From Bacteroidia bacterium (GTDB lineage Bacteria > Bacteroidota > Bacteroidia > NS11-12g > UBA9320), in NCBI GenBank assembly GCA_022425465.1, contig JAKMFK010000159.1, positions 1-8,267 of the forward strand: 8,267 nucleotides of DNA, in the 5' to 3' direction. How positions within the stretch are numbered: the stretch's first letter is position 1; each line of letters begins with the position of its first letter. The notes beneath the pieces were generated by a model, which saw nothing but the letters and a program-made list of their open reading frames with translations, was not told the DNA's origin and did no database searches. Positions 1-7,039 of this stretch are shown here, one piece after another. The position numbers and the translations under genes are program-made.

Positions 1-744
1 GATATTGCCGATAAAAACAAAGAGATTGAAGAAAAGCATATTCTTAAAGGACTAATTAGTTTTGGAAACACCAGTGTCAAACAGATCATGAAGCCTAGGA
101 CAGAAGTTAACTGCCTTGAAATGCAGACTTCCTCAAAAGACTTATTGGACACCGCTATTAAATGGACATATAGTCGTATCCCCATTTATGAAGATAACTT
201 TGATCAGGTTAAGGGCATTCTTTATATCAAAGACCTGCTACCCCATATTCATGAACAAAAAGAATTTGATTGGCATCATCTTATCCGACCAACGCTTTTT
301 GTGCCTGAACACAAGAAAATTGATACGCTTTTAGAAGAATTCCAAGAAAAAAGAGTTCACATGGCTATCGTTGTTGACGAATATGGAGGTACGAGTGGAA
401 TTGTCACTATGGAAGATATTCTGGAGGAGGTTTTTGGCGAAATCAAAGATGAGTTTGATGAAGAAGATTTGGCTTTTTCAAAATTAGACAACAACACCTT
501 CGTATTTGAGGGTAAAACTGCTCTACATCACATCATAAAAATTCTAGACCTTCCTCTTGACTATTTCGAAATGGTTAAAGAAGATGCAGATACTATTGGA
601 GGACTGATTTTAGAAATTCATAAAAAAATACCCTCTATCGGTGATACTATTAAATTTCAAGAAATGGTATTTACCATAGAGAGTGCCGATAACAGAAAAA
701 TTAAGAGAATTAAACTTGTAATCGAAAGAAATGAGACTGAGTAA
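1..744 (+). CDS. gldE: GldE-type gliding-associated CBS/CorC membrane protein, 3' part
   Basis: The reading frame is open from base 1, so the gene is cut by the left window edge; 247 residues remain. The first residues, up to VKQIM, are the usual linker after the membrane domain. A CBS pair follows: CBS1 at about fragment residues 30-90 (SRIPIYEDNFDQVKGILYIK from 58) and CBS2 at about 97-155, with DEYGGTSGIVTMEDILEE at 126-143. A CorC_HlyC (transporter-associated) domain lies at about 170-245, with ADTIGGLILE. The N-terminal DUF21/CNNM membrane domain must lie upstream. Family proteins are linked to ion transport; in Bacteroidota the GldE version supports gliding and T9SS function and is functionally linked to GldD. 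The next gene is gldD, overlapping by 14 nt, which decides for GldE over a generic CorC/hemolysin-like protein. In flavobacteria mutY and ssb often precede gldE; this cannot be checked here. Confidence 0.93.
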   Translation, partial: DIADKNKEIEEKHILKGLISFGNTSVKQIMKPRTEVNCLEMQTSSKDLLDTAIKWTYSRIPIYEDNFDQVKGILYIKDLLPHIHEQKEFDWHHLIRPTLFVPEHKKIDTLLEEFQEKRVHMAIVVDEYGGTSGIVTMEDILEEVFGEIKDEFDEEDLAFSKLDNNTFVFEGKTALHHIIKILDLPLDYFEMVKEDADTIGGLILEIHKKIPSIGDTIKFQEMVFTIESADNRKIKRIKLVIERNETE

Positions 745-1312
745 AATACATAGCATTCCAATAGTAACATGTATGTTATTTGTTCTTAGCTGTTCTAATT
801 ATACTCCTAAACCCAAAGCCTACCCCAAAATAAACTACCCAAAATCAGGTATAACTTCCACCAAAACAGACTGCCCTTTTTCTATCCAAATACCAATATA
901 TAGTGAACTTGTTCCTTACCCCGCTAAAGATAAAAACTGCTGGTATAATATTAATTTTAATCAATTTGACGCCACACTTCATTTAAGTTATATCCCAATC
1001 CAAGGGCAGAATGATTTAGATAGTTTGACTGAGGACGCATATAAACTAGTGTTCAAACCTCATTTGCAAAGAGCAGAGGAGATTATAGAACGTGAAATCA
1101 GCGATACCATTAGGGGACTTTCAGGAATGATTTACGATCTTCAAGGCAAAACAGCTACACCTTTTAATTTTTTTGTTTCTGACGGACAAAATCATTTTTT
1201 AAGGGGTTCTTTTTATTTTAATTCTAAAACAAAAAGAGATAGCGTCCTTCCAATTTATAACTTTATAAATAAAGATATATTGAAGACTATAAAAAGTATC
1301 CAATTCAAATAA
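731..1312 (+). CDS. gldD: Gliding motility lipoprotein GldD
   Basis: A 193-residue lipoprotein required for gliding and T9SS function in flavobacteria; its biochemical role is unknown. The N-terminus is a lipoprotein signal peptide with lipobox VLSC, the lipidated Cys being residue 21. The family signature follows at once: CSNYTPKPKAYPKINYP (21-37). Other family-like stretches are CPF (48-50), NCWYNI (69-74), GKTATPFNFFVSD (139-151) and HFLRGSFYFNSKTKRDS (155-171) near the C-terminus. Length is normal for GldD. The ATG at 731 lies inside the end of gldE (14-nt overlap) and is the only start that keeps the signal peptide, so the two are translationally linked. The protein should sit in the envelope, lipid-anchored on the periplasmic side. 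Identification rests on the remembered family pattern plus the gldE neighbour. Confidence 0.94.
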   Translation: MRLSKIHSIPIVTCMLFVLSCSNYTPKPKAYPKINYPKSGITSTKTDCPFSIQIPIYSELVPYPAKDKNCWYNINFNQFDATLHLSYIPIQGQNDLDSLTEDAYKLVFKPHLQRAEEIIEREISDTIRGLSGMIYDLQGKTATPFNFFVSDGQNHFLRGSFYFNSKTKRDSVLPIYNFINKDILKTIKSIQFK

Positions 1313-1318
1313 ATCGGA
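1313..1318. other. Convergent gene junction without visible terminator
   Basis: Only 6 bp separate the gldD stop (plus strand) from the stop of the M23 peptidase gene (minus strand). I see no GC-rich hairpin followed by a T-run around the junction on either strand, so transcripts from the two sides probably overlap at their 3' ends or end by other means. Confidence 0.6.
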
Positions 1319-2182
1319 TTACTTTACCCTCAAAGTCCTTCCTACTCGGAGAATGGTGGTTCTTCGTATTCCATTCATCCTACAAATTGTATTTACAGAT
1401 GTTCCATATTTAAGAGATAATCCATACAAAGTATCTCCAGGTCTAATCTTATGATAACGCTTAGCATAAGCAGGATAGACTTGGTTTTTAGGATTACCAT
1501 TTTTGATATAAGGAAACCAAGTATGGTTAACAAAAATCTGTGAATCCTTTAATTGGTATGTTTTAAAATCAATGATTCTTGCGGGATCAAAAGCTTGACC
1601 CATCAAACGAACTTCAAAGTGCAAATGAGGCCCAGTACTTCTTCCAGTGCTTCCACCATAACCTATGATATCCCCTGCTCTAACTGATTGATTGATTTTA
1701 ACCAGTGCTTTTGATAAATGAGCGTACAATGTCTCTACTCCATTGTAATGTCTTATCATCACATAGTTGCCAAATCCACCCCGATTATAACGCTGAATTC
1801 TAACTACACCATCAAATGCTGCATAAACAGGATCACCAATTTCTAAGTCAATATCGATTCCCTTATGCCATCTACTTCTTCTCCATCCATATTTACTATT
1901 GACAACTCCTTGAATCGGATGAACATAACCACAACTTGAATCAATTAAATCCAAATGATAACCCAGTTTCATCTGTTCGTGATCATATTCTGGCAAATTA
2001 ATATTACGTTGATCCCAACTTCGGCCATAGATGGATTGAGCGGGTGCTAAATCGATTATTGATATTTGATTTGATGATGTGTCCTTAGCAAGAGTATCTT
2101 GTTGTGAAAAAGATACTAAATAGAAGAAACAAAGCCCCACTAATAGGCTATATCCCCAAAATCGATCTAATCTTTTTCTCAT
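1319..2182 (-). CDS. Exported M23 metallopeptidase with C-terminal LysM domain
   Basis: A 287-residue protein predicted to cut peptidoglycan cross-links or stem peptides in the periplasm. The N-terminus (about 1-27) is a signal peptide: basic MRKR, a hydrophobic core, and likely cleavage near SFSQ. The M23 (LytM-type) domain spans about 88-205 and keeps the full active site: HKGID gives zinc ligands H106 and D110, YAHLS gives H155, and GPHLHFE gives H186 and zinc ligand H188. All are present, so it should be an active enzyme and not a degenerate EnvC/NlpD-like activator. A LysM domain (about 242-286, HKIRPGDTLYGLSLKYGTS) ends the protein and would bind glycan strands. The ATG at 2182 lies 35 nt inside ribF; no later ATG keeps the signal peptide, so this start is favoured. 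It is the last gene of the train. The natural substrate cannot be told from sequence. Confidence 0.93.
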   Translation of the reverse strand: MRKRLDRFWGYSLLVGLCFFYLVSFSQQDTLAKDTSSNQISIIDLAPAQSIYGRSWDQRNINLPEYDHEQMKLGYHLDLIDSSCGYVHPIQGVVNSKYGWRRSRWHKGIDIDLEIGDPVYAAFDGVVRIQRYNRGGFGNYVMIRHYNGVETLYAHLSKALVKINQSVRAGDIIGYGGSTGRSTGPHLHFEVRLMGQAFDPARIIDFKTYQLKDSQIFVNHTWFPYIKNGNPKNQVYPAYAKRYHKIRPGDTLYGLSLKYGTSVNTICRMNGIRRTTILRVGRTLRVK

Positions 2183-3077
2183 CCTTAGTTAATTGGTTTA
2201 CAAGAGAAGTTACATTCTCAAACTTCATCTCATCGCGAAGACGAGAATGAAATGATATCAATATCGTGTGGTGGTATATATTCTTATTAAAATTCAGAAT
2301 ATGGACCTCCATACTCCACTTCTTATCTTCAAAAGTAGGATTATAACCAATATTCAACATGCCAGTGTATCTTATTTTATCAATATATACCCACACTGCA
2401 TACACACCATTCTTGGGAATCAACTTGAAGCTACTTCCAACTCTCACATTTGCGGTTGGATAACCAATAGTCGTACCTCGCTGAAGACCCTCTTCTACCT
2501 TACCAGATATGGTGTATAAATCTCCCAAATATTCCTTTGCAAGATGAACATCTCCATCTAAAAGTGCCTTCCTAATTTTGGTACTACTTACTATACTATC
2601 ATCAATATCTTGTGGCTGAATTTCTTCTAACTTAAAATTATAAGTTTCTGCGAATTGAATCATTTCTTTTAATCCACCCTCTCTATTCCTTCCAAAACGA
2701 TGATCATAACCAATAATGAGTTTAGATATATGTAGTTGTTCTACTAATATATCTCTTACAAAATCTGAAGCTCTTAACCTACTCAATTCTTGTGTAAAAG
2801 GAATGATGATTAAATAATCAATCCCGATAGCGGAAACTAACTCTACTTTTTCTTCGATAGTTGTCAGTAATTTCAGTTCATTATCATCTGGATAAAGAAC
2901 TAAACGCGGGTGAGGGTAAAAGGTAAGTAACACACTTACCCCATTTATTTCTCTTGCCTCTGATACCACATGGCGTAATATTTTTCGATGACCAAAATGT
3001 ACTCCGTCAAATGTTCCTTGGGTAAGGATCACAGGTTTTTGAGGGTCAAACTCTTTGATATCGTATATTACTTTCAT
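2148..3077 (-). CDS. ribF: Bifunctional riboflavin kinase / FMN adenylyltransferase RibF
   Basis: A 309-residue cytoplasmic enzyme that phosphorylates riboflavin to FMN and adenylates FMN to FAD; the length is typical of the bifunctional form. The N-terminal nucleotidyltransferase domain (about 1-180) has GTFDGVHFGH (21-30, the HxGH-type nucleotide site), GYDHRFGRNREGG (123-135) and SSTKIR (164-169). The C-terminal flavokinase domain (about 185-307) has RGTTIGYPTANV (200-211) for nucleotide/Mg binding, GVY (224-226), LNIGYNPTF (241-249) and EVHILNF (257-263) carrying the probable catalytic Glu257. Its ATG shares an ATGA overlap with the truB stop, suggesting translational coupling. truB next to ribF is a pairing also known from other phyla, such as Bacillus. 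No FMN riboswitch is visible, as the gene has no leader of its own. Confidence 0.97.
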   Translation of the reverse strand: MKVIYDIKEFDPQKPVILTQGTFDGVHFGHRKILRHVVSEAREINGVSVLLTFYPHPRLVLYPDDNELKLLTTIEEKVELVSAIGIDYLIIIPFTQELSRLRASDFVRDILVEQLHISKLIIGYDHRFGRNREGGLKEMIQFAETYNFKLEEIQPQDIDDSIVSSTKIRKALLDGDVHLAKEYLGDLYTISGKVEEGLQRGTTIGYPTANVRVGSSFKLIPKNGVYAVWVYIDKIRYTGMLNIGYNPTFEDKKWSMEVHILNFNKNIYHHTILISFHSRLRDEMKFENVTSLVNQLTKDEKKIRSILGI

Positions 3078-3772
3078 GATGACAATTGTCTTGCAAATTT
3101 GAAAAAATCTTCAGTATCTTGAATATCAGAAATTTGGACTGCATCACTCAAAAGATAATCACCTATAGATGTTCTTGTCAAAGAAGACATATAGGCACCA
3201 CTTTCTAAAGCATAACCCAAATCTCTTGCCAATGATCGTATGTATGTCCCCTTAGCACATTGAATCTTAAACTTTAATGTAGGAAATGATGAATGATCTA
3301 CCTCAAATTTAGATATGTGCGTATCACGAATTTTAAGCTCAATCTTTTTGCCATTTCTTGCATGCTCATAAGCCCGTTTACCATTTACTTTAACCGCTGA
3401 AAACTGAGGTGGTACTTGTTTAATGTCACCTCGAAATTGATCTAATTTTTCTTCTAAAAATTGAGAAGTGATGTGGTTTACTGGATATTCTGCATCAATA
3501 GCCGTCTCTAAATCAAAAGAGGGTGTAGTCTTGCCCAACTCAAAACTTCCTTCATATCCCTTTTCTTGAGCTTGCATAGACTCAATTTTCTTCGTGTATT
3601 TACCGTAACAAATAATTAGTAAACCTGTTGCTAAGGGATCCAAAGTCCCAGCATGACCAATTTTTTTAATACGCGACAAGTTTCTTAACTTTTTAACTAC
3701 ATCGAAGCTAGTCCAGCGAATGGGCTTGTTTATCAATAAAAATCCTCCCTCTTCTATCGTCAATTCTCCCAT
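3074..3772 (-). CDS. truB: tRNA pseudouridine-55 synthase TruB, short form
   Basis: Converts U55 in the T-loop of tRNAs to pseudouridine. The 232-residue protein carries the TruB catalytic core: INKPIRWTSFDVV (14-26), GHAGTLDPLATG (39-50) with catalytic Asp45, KGYEG (71-75) with the conserved Tyr73, PPQFSAVKVNGKRAYE (121-136) and CAKGTYIRSLARDLG (172-186). It ends soon after the core, so the C-terminal PUA-like domain of E. coli TruB (about 314 residues) is absent. Short TruBs of this kind are, as I recall, usual in Bacteroidota, so this is not read as truncation. The start codon follows the TAG stop of the upstream permease gene with no base between (TAGATG), and the gene ends in an ATGA overlap with ribF. 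Confidence 0.97.
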   Translation of the reverse strand: MGELTIEEGGFLLINKPIRWTSFDVVKKLRNLSRIKKIGHAGTLDPLATGLLIICYGKYTKKIESMQAQEKGYEGSFELGKTTPSFDLETAIDAEYPVNHITSQFLEEKLDQFRGDIKQVPPQFSAVKVNGKRAYEHARNGKKIELKIRDTHISKFEVDHSSFPTLKFKIQCAKGTYIRSLARDLGYALESGAYMSSLTRTSIGDYLLSDAVQISDIQDTEDFFKFARQLSS

Positions 3773-4855
3773 CTATTTTTGAGCTAATCTATACATGACA
3801 AACGCAACCACACCAAAGATAATATTCGGAATTATCGTGGCAATAAACGGATGCATTGATCCACTAGAACCATATGCCAAGAAAAACTGAAATACAATTA
3901 AAAAAGTAAAACTAATAAGCAAACCAACACCCAAATTTAAACCTATACCTCCACGGGTCTTTTTAGTTGAAACCGAAACGCCAATTAAGGTTAATATGAC
4001 AATTGCTAAAGGCATTAAGAACCGTTTGTATTTTTCTGTTGAGTAAAAGAACGTATTGCCTGTACCTCGCATTTCCTCTAGGCTAATCATTTGATCCAAC
4101 TCACTTAAGTTGAACATCTGAACATCATCATTTTTTCGGAAAAAATCCTCAGGGTTAAATGGAATAATTGTGTCCATAAACTTGCCTTTTCTGAGCACTT
4201 CTGTTGAATCCTCAAAACTTCTAATCCACCACTTTGAAAGTTTCCATTTCTGGGTCTCCTCATTCCAATTCATTCGATCAGCATACAGCTTTGATTTCAA
4301 CTCACCATCACTGATAAATTCCAAACTCACTTTATAACCAATACTGTCTGAAAAATTGAAGTTACCAATACTTAATATATTGCCCGGAGAAATCTGCGTC
4401 TTTATTTGAGATTGCGAATAATGAGACCGCTCTCTAATGTAGGTGTTTTCAAAATCTACTCGTGTCTTATCAGCCTTGGGTATAATCCATGCAGATAGCG
4501 TAAAAGAAACCAATGCTAAAAATACAGAAGTAATCGCATAGGGAACCATCAGTCTTTTGTACGAAACTCCACTTGCTAAAATGGCTACGATTTCTGAATT
4601 CTGAGTCATTTTAGAGGTAAAAAAAATGACTGAAATAAACACAAAAACAGGACTAAACAGATTGAGTAGAAACGGGACCCAATTCACATAGTAATGAAAT
4701 ATCACTTCATAAAATGGTGCTTTATTTTCAATAAACTCATCAATTTTTTCGGAAACATCAAAAACGATTATAATCACTGTAAAAAGACCCAACGCGAGCA
4801 AAAATGCTCCCAGAAATCTTTTAATAATGTAAAAATCAATCTTCGTCAGTTTCAC
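3773..4855 (-). CDS. lptG: LptF/LptG-family (YjgP/YjgQ) lipopolysaccharide transport permease
   Basis: A 360-residue inner-membrane subunit of the LPS exporter, which with LptB extracts LPS and passes it to the periplasmic bridge. I see three hydrophobic segments in the N-terminal part (about 12-34, 58-80, 102-124), a large periplasmic domain (about 130-270, the beta-jellyroll position) and three C-terminal segments (about 276-295, 304-327, 335-356), the standard LptF/G layout. NSEIVAILASGVSYKRLM (86-103) is the conserved cytoplasmic coupling region and KKTRGGIGLNLG (298-309) the conserved loop before the fifth segment. Whether it acts as LptF or LptG cannot be settled from one copy; many Bacteroidota have a second gene elsewhere. 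The start is GTG: the frame is open only back to about 4888 with no ATG, and this start gives the usual short N-terminus. It lies 20 bp after the small upstream gene, the only gap in the train. Confidence 0.93.
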   Translation of the reverse strand: MKLTKIDFYIIKRFLGAFLLALGLFTVIIIVFDVSEKIDEFIENKAPFYEVIFHYYVNWVPFLLNLFSPVFVFISVIFFTSKMTQNSEIVAILASGVSYKRLMVPYAITSVFLALVSFTLSAWIIPKADKTRVDFENTYIRERSHYSQSQIKTQISPGNILSIGNFNFSDSIGYKVSLEFISDGELKSKLYADRMNWNEETQKWKLSKWWIRSFEDSTEVLRKGKFMDTIIPFNPEDFFRKNDDVQMFNLSELDQMISLEEMRGTGNTFFYSTEKYKRFLMPLAIVILTLIGVSVSTKKTRGGIGLNLGVGLLISFTFLIVFQFFLAYGSSGSMHPFIATIIPNIIFGVVAFVMYRLAQK

Positions 4856-4875
4856 TTTAAAATATGCTTTTGTGA

Positions 4876-5229
4876 TTAGCCATTGGGTTTAATCTTTTTG
4901 ATGGCAGCACCAAACAAATCAGATATCGCTGAACATTCTTCTAGTACCGGATTAAGAATATCCGAATTTACCCAACCTTCCTCTTTTATGAGATCCAACC
5001 AATAATAGCACCCATCAATAGATTCTCTCGCATCATTCAACTTCTGAAGAAAAAAATCTGGATTTTGAATGACCAATAACCCCTTTGATTTAATTGCTAA
5101 ATTAGATGATTGAGTAATCAATTGTTTACAAGCTTCATTACTCATCAATATATCCTTGGGCAAAACAAGTGCTATTTTTAAACAAGTCTTGCTCAGCACC
5201 TTCGTACGTTCATAGATATTTTCTATCAT
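4876..5229 (-). CDS. Four-helix-bundle protein (23S-IVS / S23-like family)
   Basis: A 117-residue, mostly helical protein with no signal peptide or membrane segment. Four amphipathic stretches (about 3-21, 29-50, 57-83, 88-113) fit the small four-helix-bundle family found in intervening sequences of some 23S rRNA genes and, as Avd relatives, beside diversity-generating retroelements. Family-like traits are the YERTKVLSKTCLKIALVLPK start (6-25), a central SSNLAIKSKG at the usual S-N-A-E-G site (41-50), and LNDARESIDGCYYWLDL (64-80), which resembles the ARGSL/E-ELET helix. No enzymatic residues are evident, and the cellular role is not established; oligomerisation and nucleic-acid binding are known only for relatives. 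Its ATG overlaps the tgt stop (ATGA), so it is translated with the operon. The family call is from pattern alone and the fit is moderate; any functional link to Tgt or the LPS permease is inference. Confidence 0.75.
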   Translation of the reverse strand: MIENIYERTKVLSKTCLKIALVLPKDILMSNEACKQLITQSSNLAIKSKGLLVIQNPDFFLQKLNDARESIDGCYYWLDLIKEEGWVNSDILNPVLEECSAISDLFGAAIKKIKPNG

Positions 5230-6344
5230 AAGCGTTGATCTAATTTTTTAACCATGCTATTCTTCCAGCTAACAAAGGTATCATTCAGAATGTGTTTTCT
5301 CGCTTCACCCACAAGCCACAAATAAAATTTCAAGTTATGCTCACTTGCTATTTGAGCTCCTAGATATTCTTTGGCTTTGAATAAATGTTTCAAATAAGCC
5401 TTGCTATACTCAGGGGTAAGCTCTGCATCAACAGCCGAGTAATCATCTTCCCATTTTTTATTTTTCATGTTAATTGTTCCCTCTTTGGTAAACAACATTC
5501 CATTTCGAGCATTTCGTGTGGGCATCACACAATCAAACATATCAATCCCCAAATGGATACACTCTAAAAGGTTACTTGGTGTACCCACTCCCATCAAATA
5601 CCTCGGCTTGTTTTTAGGGATAGTTTGACATATCTGATCACTGATAGCATACATATCTTCATGCGGTTCTCCCACCGATAGACCTCCAATAGCTATTCCG
5701 TCGGTATCGTGCTCTAAGCAGTATTCTGTACTTTTTTGTCTTAAATCGGGGAAGGTACTTCCTTGAATGATTGGAAAGAGTTGCTGATTGTACCCATAAA
5801 TGGGCTCGGTCTCTTGAAATCTTTTTATGCAACGATCTAACCATCGATGGGTTGTATGCATAGAATTTGTAGCATATTCTATCGTAGAAGGATACGGAGT
5901 ACATTCATCAAATGCCATGATAATGTCTGCCCCAATAATACGTTGAGTATCCATCACATTCTCCGGAGTAAAAAGCAGTTTATGTCCATCAATATGACTT
6001 CTAAAAATAACGCCTTCCTCTGTAATTTTTCGTTGATCGGAAATACTATACACCTGAAAACCACCACTATCTGTCAACATGGGTCTATCCCAATTGATGA
6101 ATTGATGGAGTCCTCCAGCACCTTTCAAAATATCCAATCCTGGTCTCAAATACAAATGATAGGTATTCCCTAGGATAATTTTAGCATCTATCTTGTCTTT
6201 GAGTATAGCCTGGTCTACTGCTTTTACTGTACCTTGCGTACCCACTGGCATAAAGATAGGCGTGGGAATTTGACCGTGATCTGTTGTTATTAATCCAGCT
6301 CGAGCCTGCGTATCTTTATCGGTGTGTTGAAGTTCGAAAAACAC
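5226..6344 (-). CDS. tgt: tRNA-guanine transglycosylase Tgt (queuosine pathway), zinc cysteines missing
   Basis: Exchanges guanine-34 for preQ1 in GUN-anticodon tRNAs. The 372-residue protein has the full TIM-barrel chemistry: ARAG near the N-terminus, DSGGFQVYS (92-100) with general-base Asp92, AFDECTPYP (144-152), GGLSVGEP (220-227) in the substrate pocket and DMFDCVMPTRNARNG (268-282) with nucleophile Asp271. The C-terminal CxCxxC zinc motif is absent: aligned on the retained HNL histidine (His336), the three cysteine positions are Val305, Ala307 and Thr310. The surrounding helices (PEYSKAYLKHLF, FYLWLVGEARKHI) are intact, so this looks like loss of the metal site and not damage. The start is GTG, one base overlapping the porT TAG stop; no ATG exists upstream before a stop, and MFFELQHTDKDTQARAG fits the family N-terminus. 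It ends in an ATGA overlap with the small downstream gene. Confidence 0.97.
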   Translation of the reverse strand: MFFELQHTDKDTQARAGLITTDHGQIPTPIFMPVGTQGTVKAVDQAILKDKIDAKIILGNTYHLYLRPGLDILKGAGGLHQFINWDRPMLTDSGGFQVYSISDQRKITEEGVIFRSHIDGHKLLFTPENVMDTQRIIGADIIMAFDECTPYPSTIEYATNSMHTTHRWLDRCIKRFQETEPIYGYNQQLFPIIQGSTFPDLRQKSTEYCLEHDTDGIAIGGLSVGEPHEDMYAISDQICQTIPKNKPRYLMGVGTPSNLLECIHLGIDMFDCVMPTRNARNGMLFTKEGTINMKNKKWEDDYSAVDAELTPEYSKAYLKHLFKAKEYLGAQIASEHNLKFYLWLVGEARKHILNDTFVSWKNSMVKKLDQRL

Positions 6345-7039
6345 TATTGGAATATGAAACTAACTTGGATTAATTTAGGGGAAATTCTTTTCAAACTCGA
6401 AGCATAAATGTATTCATCTGGCACCAATTGATTACCCAAACCATTACTTAGTTTGATTTCTGGACTAAATTTAAAGAAATCATAATACAAGTCTAATCCA
6501 AAGCCAACATCATACGAAAATGTATGTGGGTACATGGCAACAATAGGTTTGGTATTGCTCCTATCTGTATCTACATCACTTGTAAAATCAAAGCGATAGG
6601 TCAAGCCACCCAAGACATACAAACGAACATTTTTGTGACGAACGCTCTTGTATTCAAATGTAAATGGTATTTCCATGTATGTAGACTCCATTTGAGCTGT
6701 TTTAACAATATCATTTTTGAAATGATAATTCAAATCTCTTCGGGCGAATTGGATATTTAGCATCGTACGCAAATCCCAATGTTCTGCCAATCTAAAATTG
6801 ACTAATCCACCCAAACCAAAACCGGGATAAGACACCGATTCTATTCTCTTGAGGGAGTCATAGTTTAAATTATTTTCATCTACAGCAAATTTCATCTTGG
6901 CAGTATTACCCATAATTCCAAAACCAAATCGAATAGGTTTACGATCATACAAGGGATTTAGCTCCTGTGCTTGAGCTAACATACCTAGGATGCAAAAAAG
7001 ACTAGTTAATATTATTTGATTCCTGTGTAAATGGAACAT
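6344..7039 (-). CDS. porT: PorT/SprT-family outer-membrane protein of type IX secretion
   Basis: A 231-residue protein with a signal peptide (about 1-24, likely cleavage AQA|Q) followed by alternating-residue strands typical of an eight-stranded outer-membrane beta-barrel: RFGFGIMGN, YPGFGLGGLVNFRL, WDLRTMLNIQFARRDLNYHF, YMEIPFTFEYKS, RLYVLGGLTYRFDF, FSYDVGFGLDLYYDFFKFSPEIKLSNGL and a C-terminal strand ending VSFIFQ, with the terminal aromatic region common in barrels. PorT (P. gingivalis) and SprT (F. johnsoniae) are needed for secretion through the T9SS. Position directly after a ubiE gene matches the usual Bacteroidota arrangement and strengthens the call over a generic PorT-like barrel. 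The ATG at 7039 lies 28 nt inside ubiE; no later start keeps a full signal peptide. Its stop shares one base with the tgt GTG. Confidence 0.88.
   Translation of the reverse strand: MFHLHRNQIILTSLFCILGMLAQAQELNPLYDRKPIRFGFGIMGNTAKMKFAVDENNLNYDSLKRIESVSYPGFGLGGLVNFRLAEHWDLRTMLNIQFARRDLNYHFKNDIVKTAQMESTYMEIPFTFEYKSVRHKNVRLYVLGGLTYRFDFTSDVDTDRSNTKPIVAMYPHTFSYDVGFGLDLYYDFFKFSPEIKLSNGLGNQLVPDEYIYASSLKRISPKLIQVSFIFQ

Noticed and set aside
3074..3772. truB as a C-terminally truncated pseudogene
   Set aside because: All catalytic motifs are present and the frame ends cleanly in an ATGA overlap with ribF. The missing PUA-like domain fits the short TruB form.
4694..4879. 61-codon plus-strand frame over the start of the permease gene
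   Set aside because: Its Lys/Asn/Phe-rich product has no family features, and it is antisense to the hydrophobic N-terminus of the LptF/G protein.
4876..5229. Diversity-generating retroelement suggested by the Avd-like four-helix protein
   Set aside because: No reverse transcriptase gene and no template/variable repeat pair is present in the window. The neighbours are all housekeeping genes.
5659..5904. 81-codon minus-strand frame inside tgt
   Set aside because: It is an alternative frame of tgt with an Arg/Tyr-rich, unstructured product. The Tgt frame carries all the motifs.
5847..6173. 108-codon plus-strand open frame antisense to tgt
   Set aside because: It lies fully opposite the strongly conserved Tgt coding region, and its product is rich in His, Ile, Cys and Ser with no domain or signal. 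This is typical of a shadow frame.
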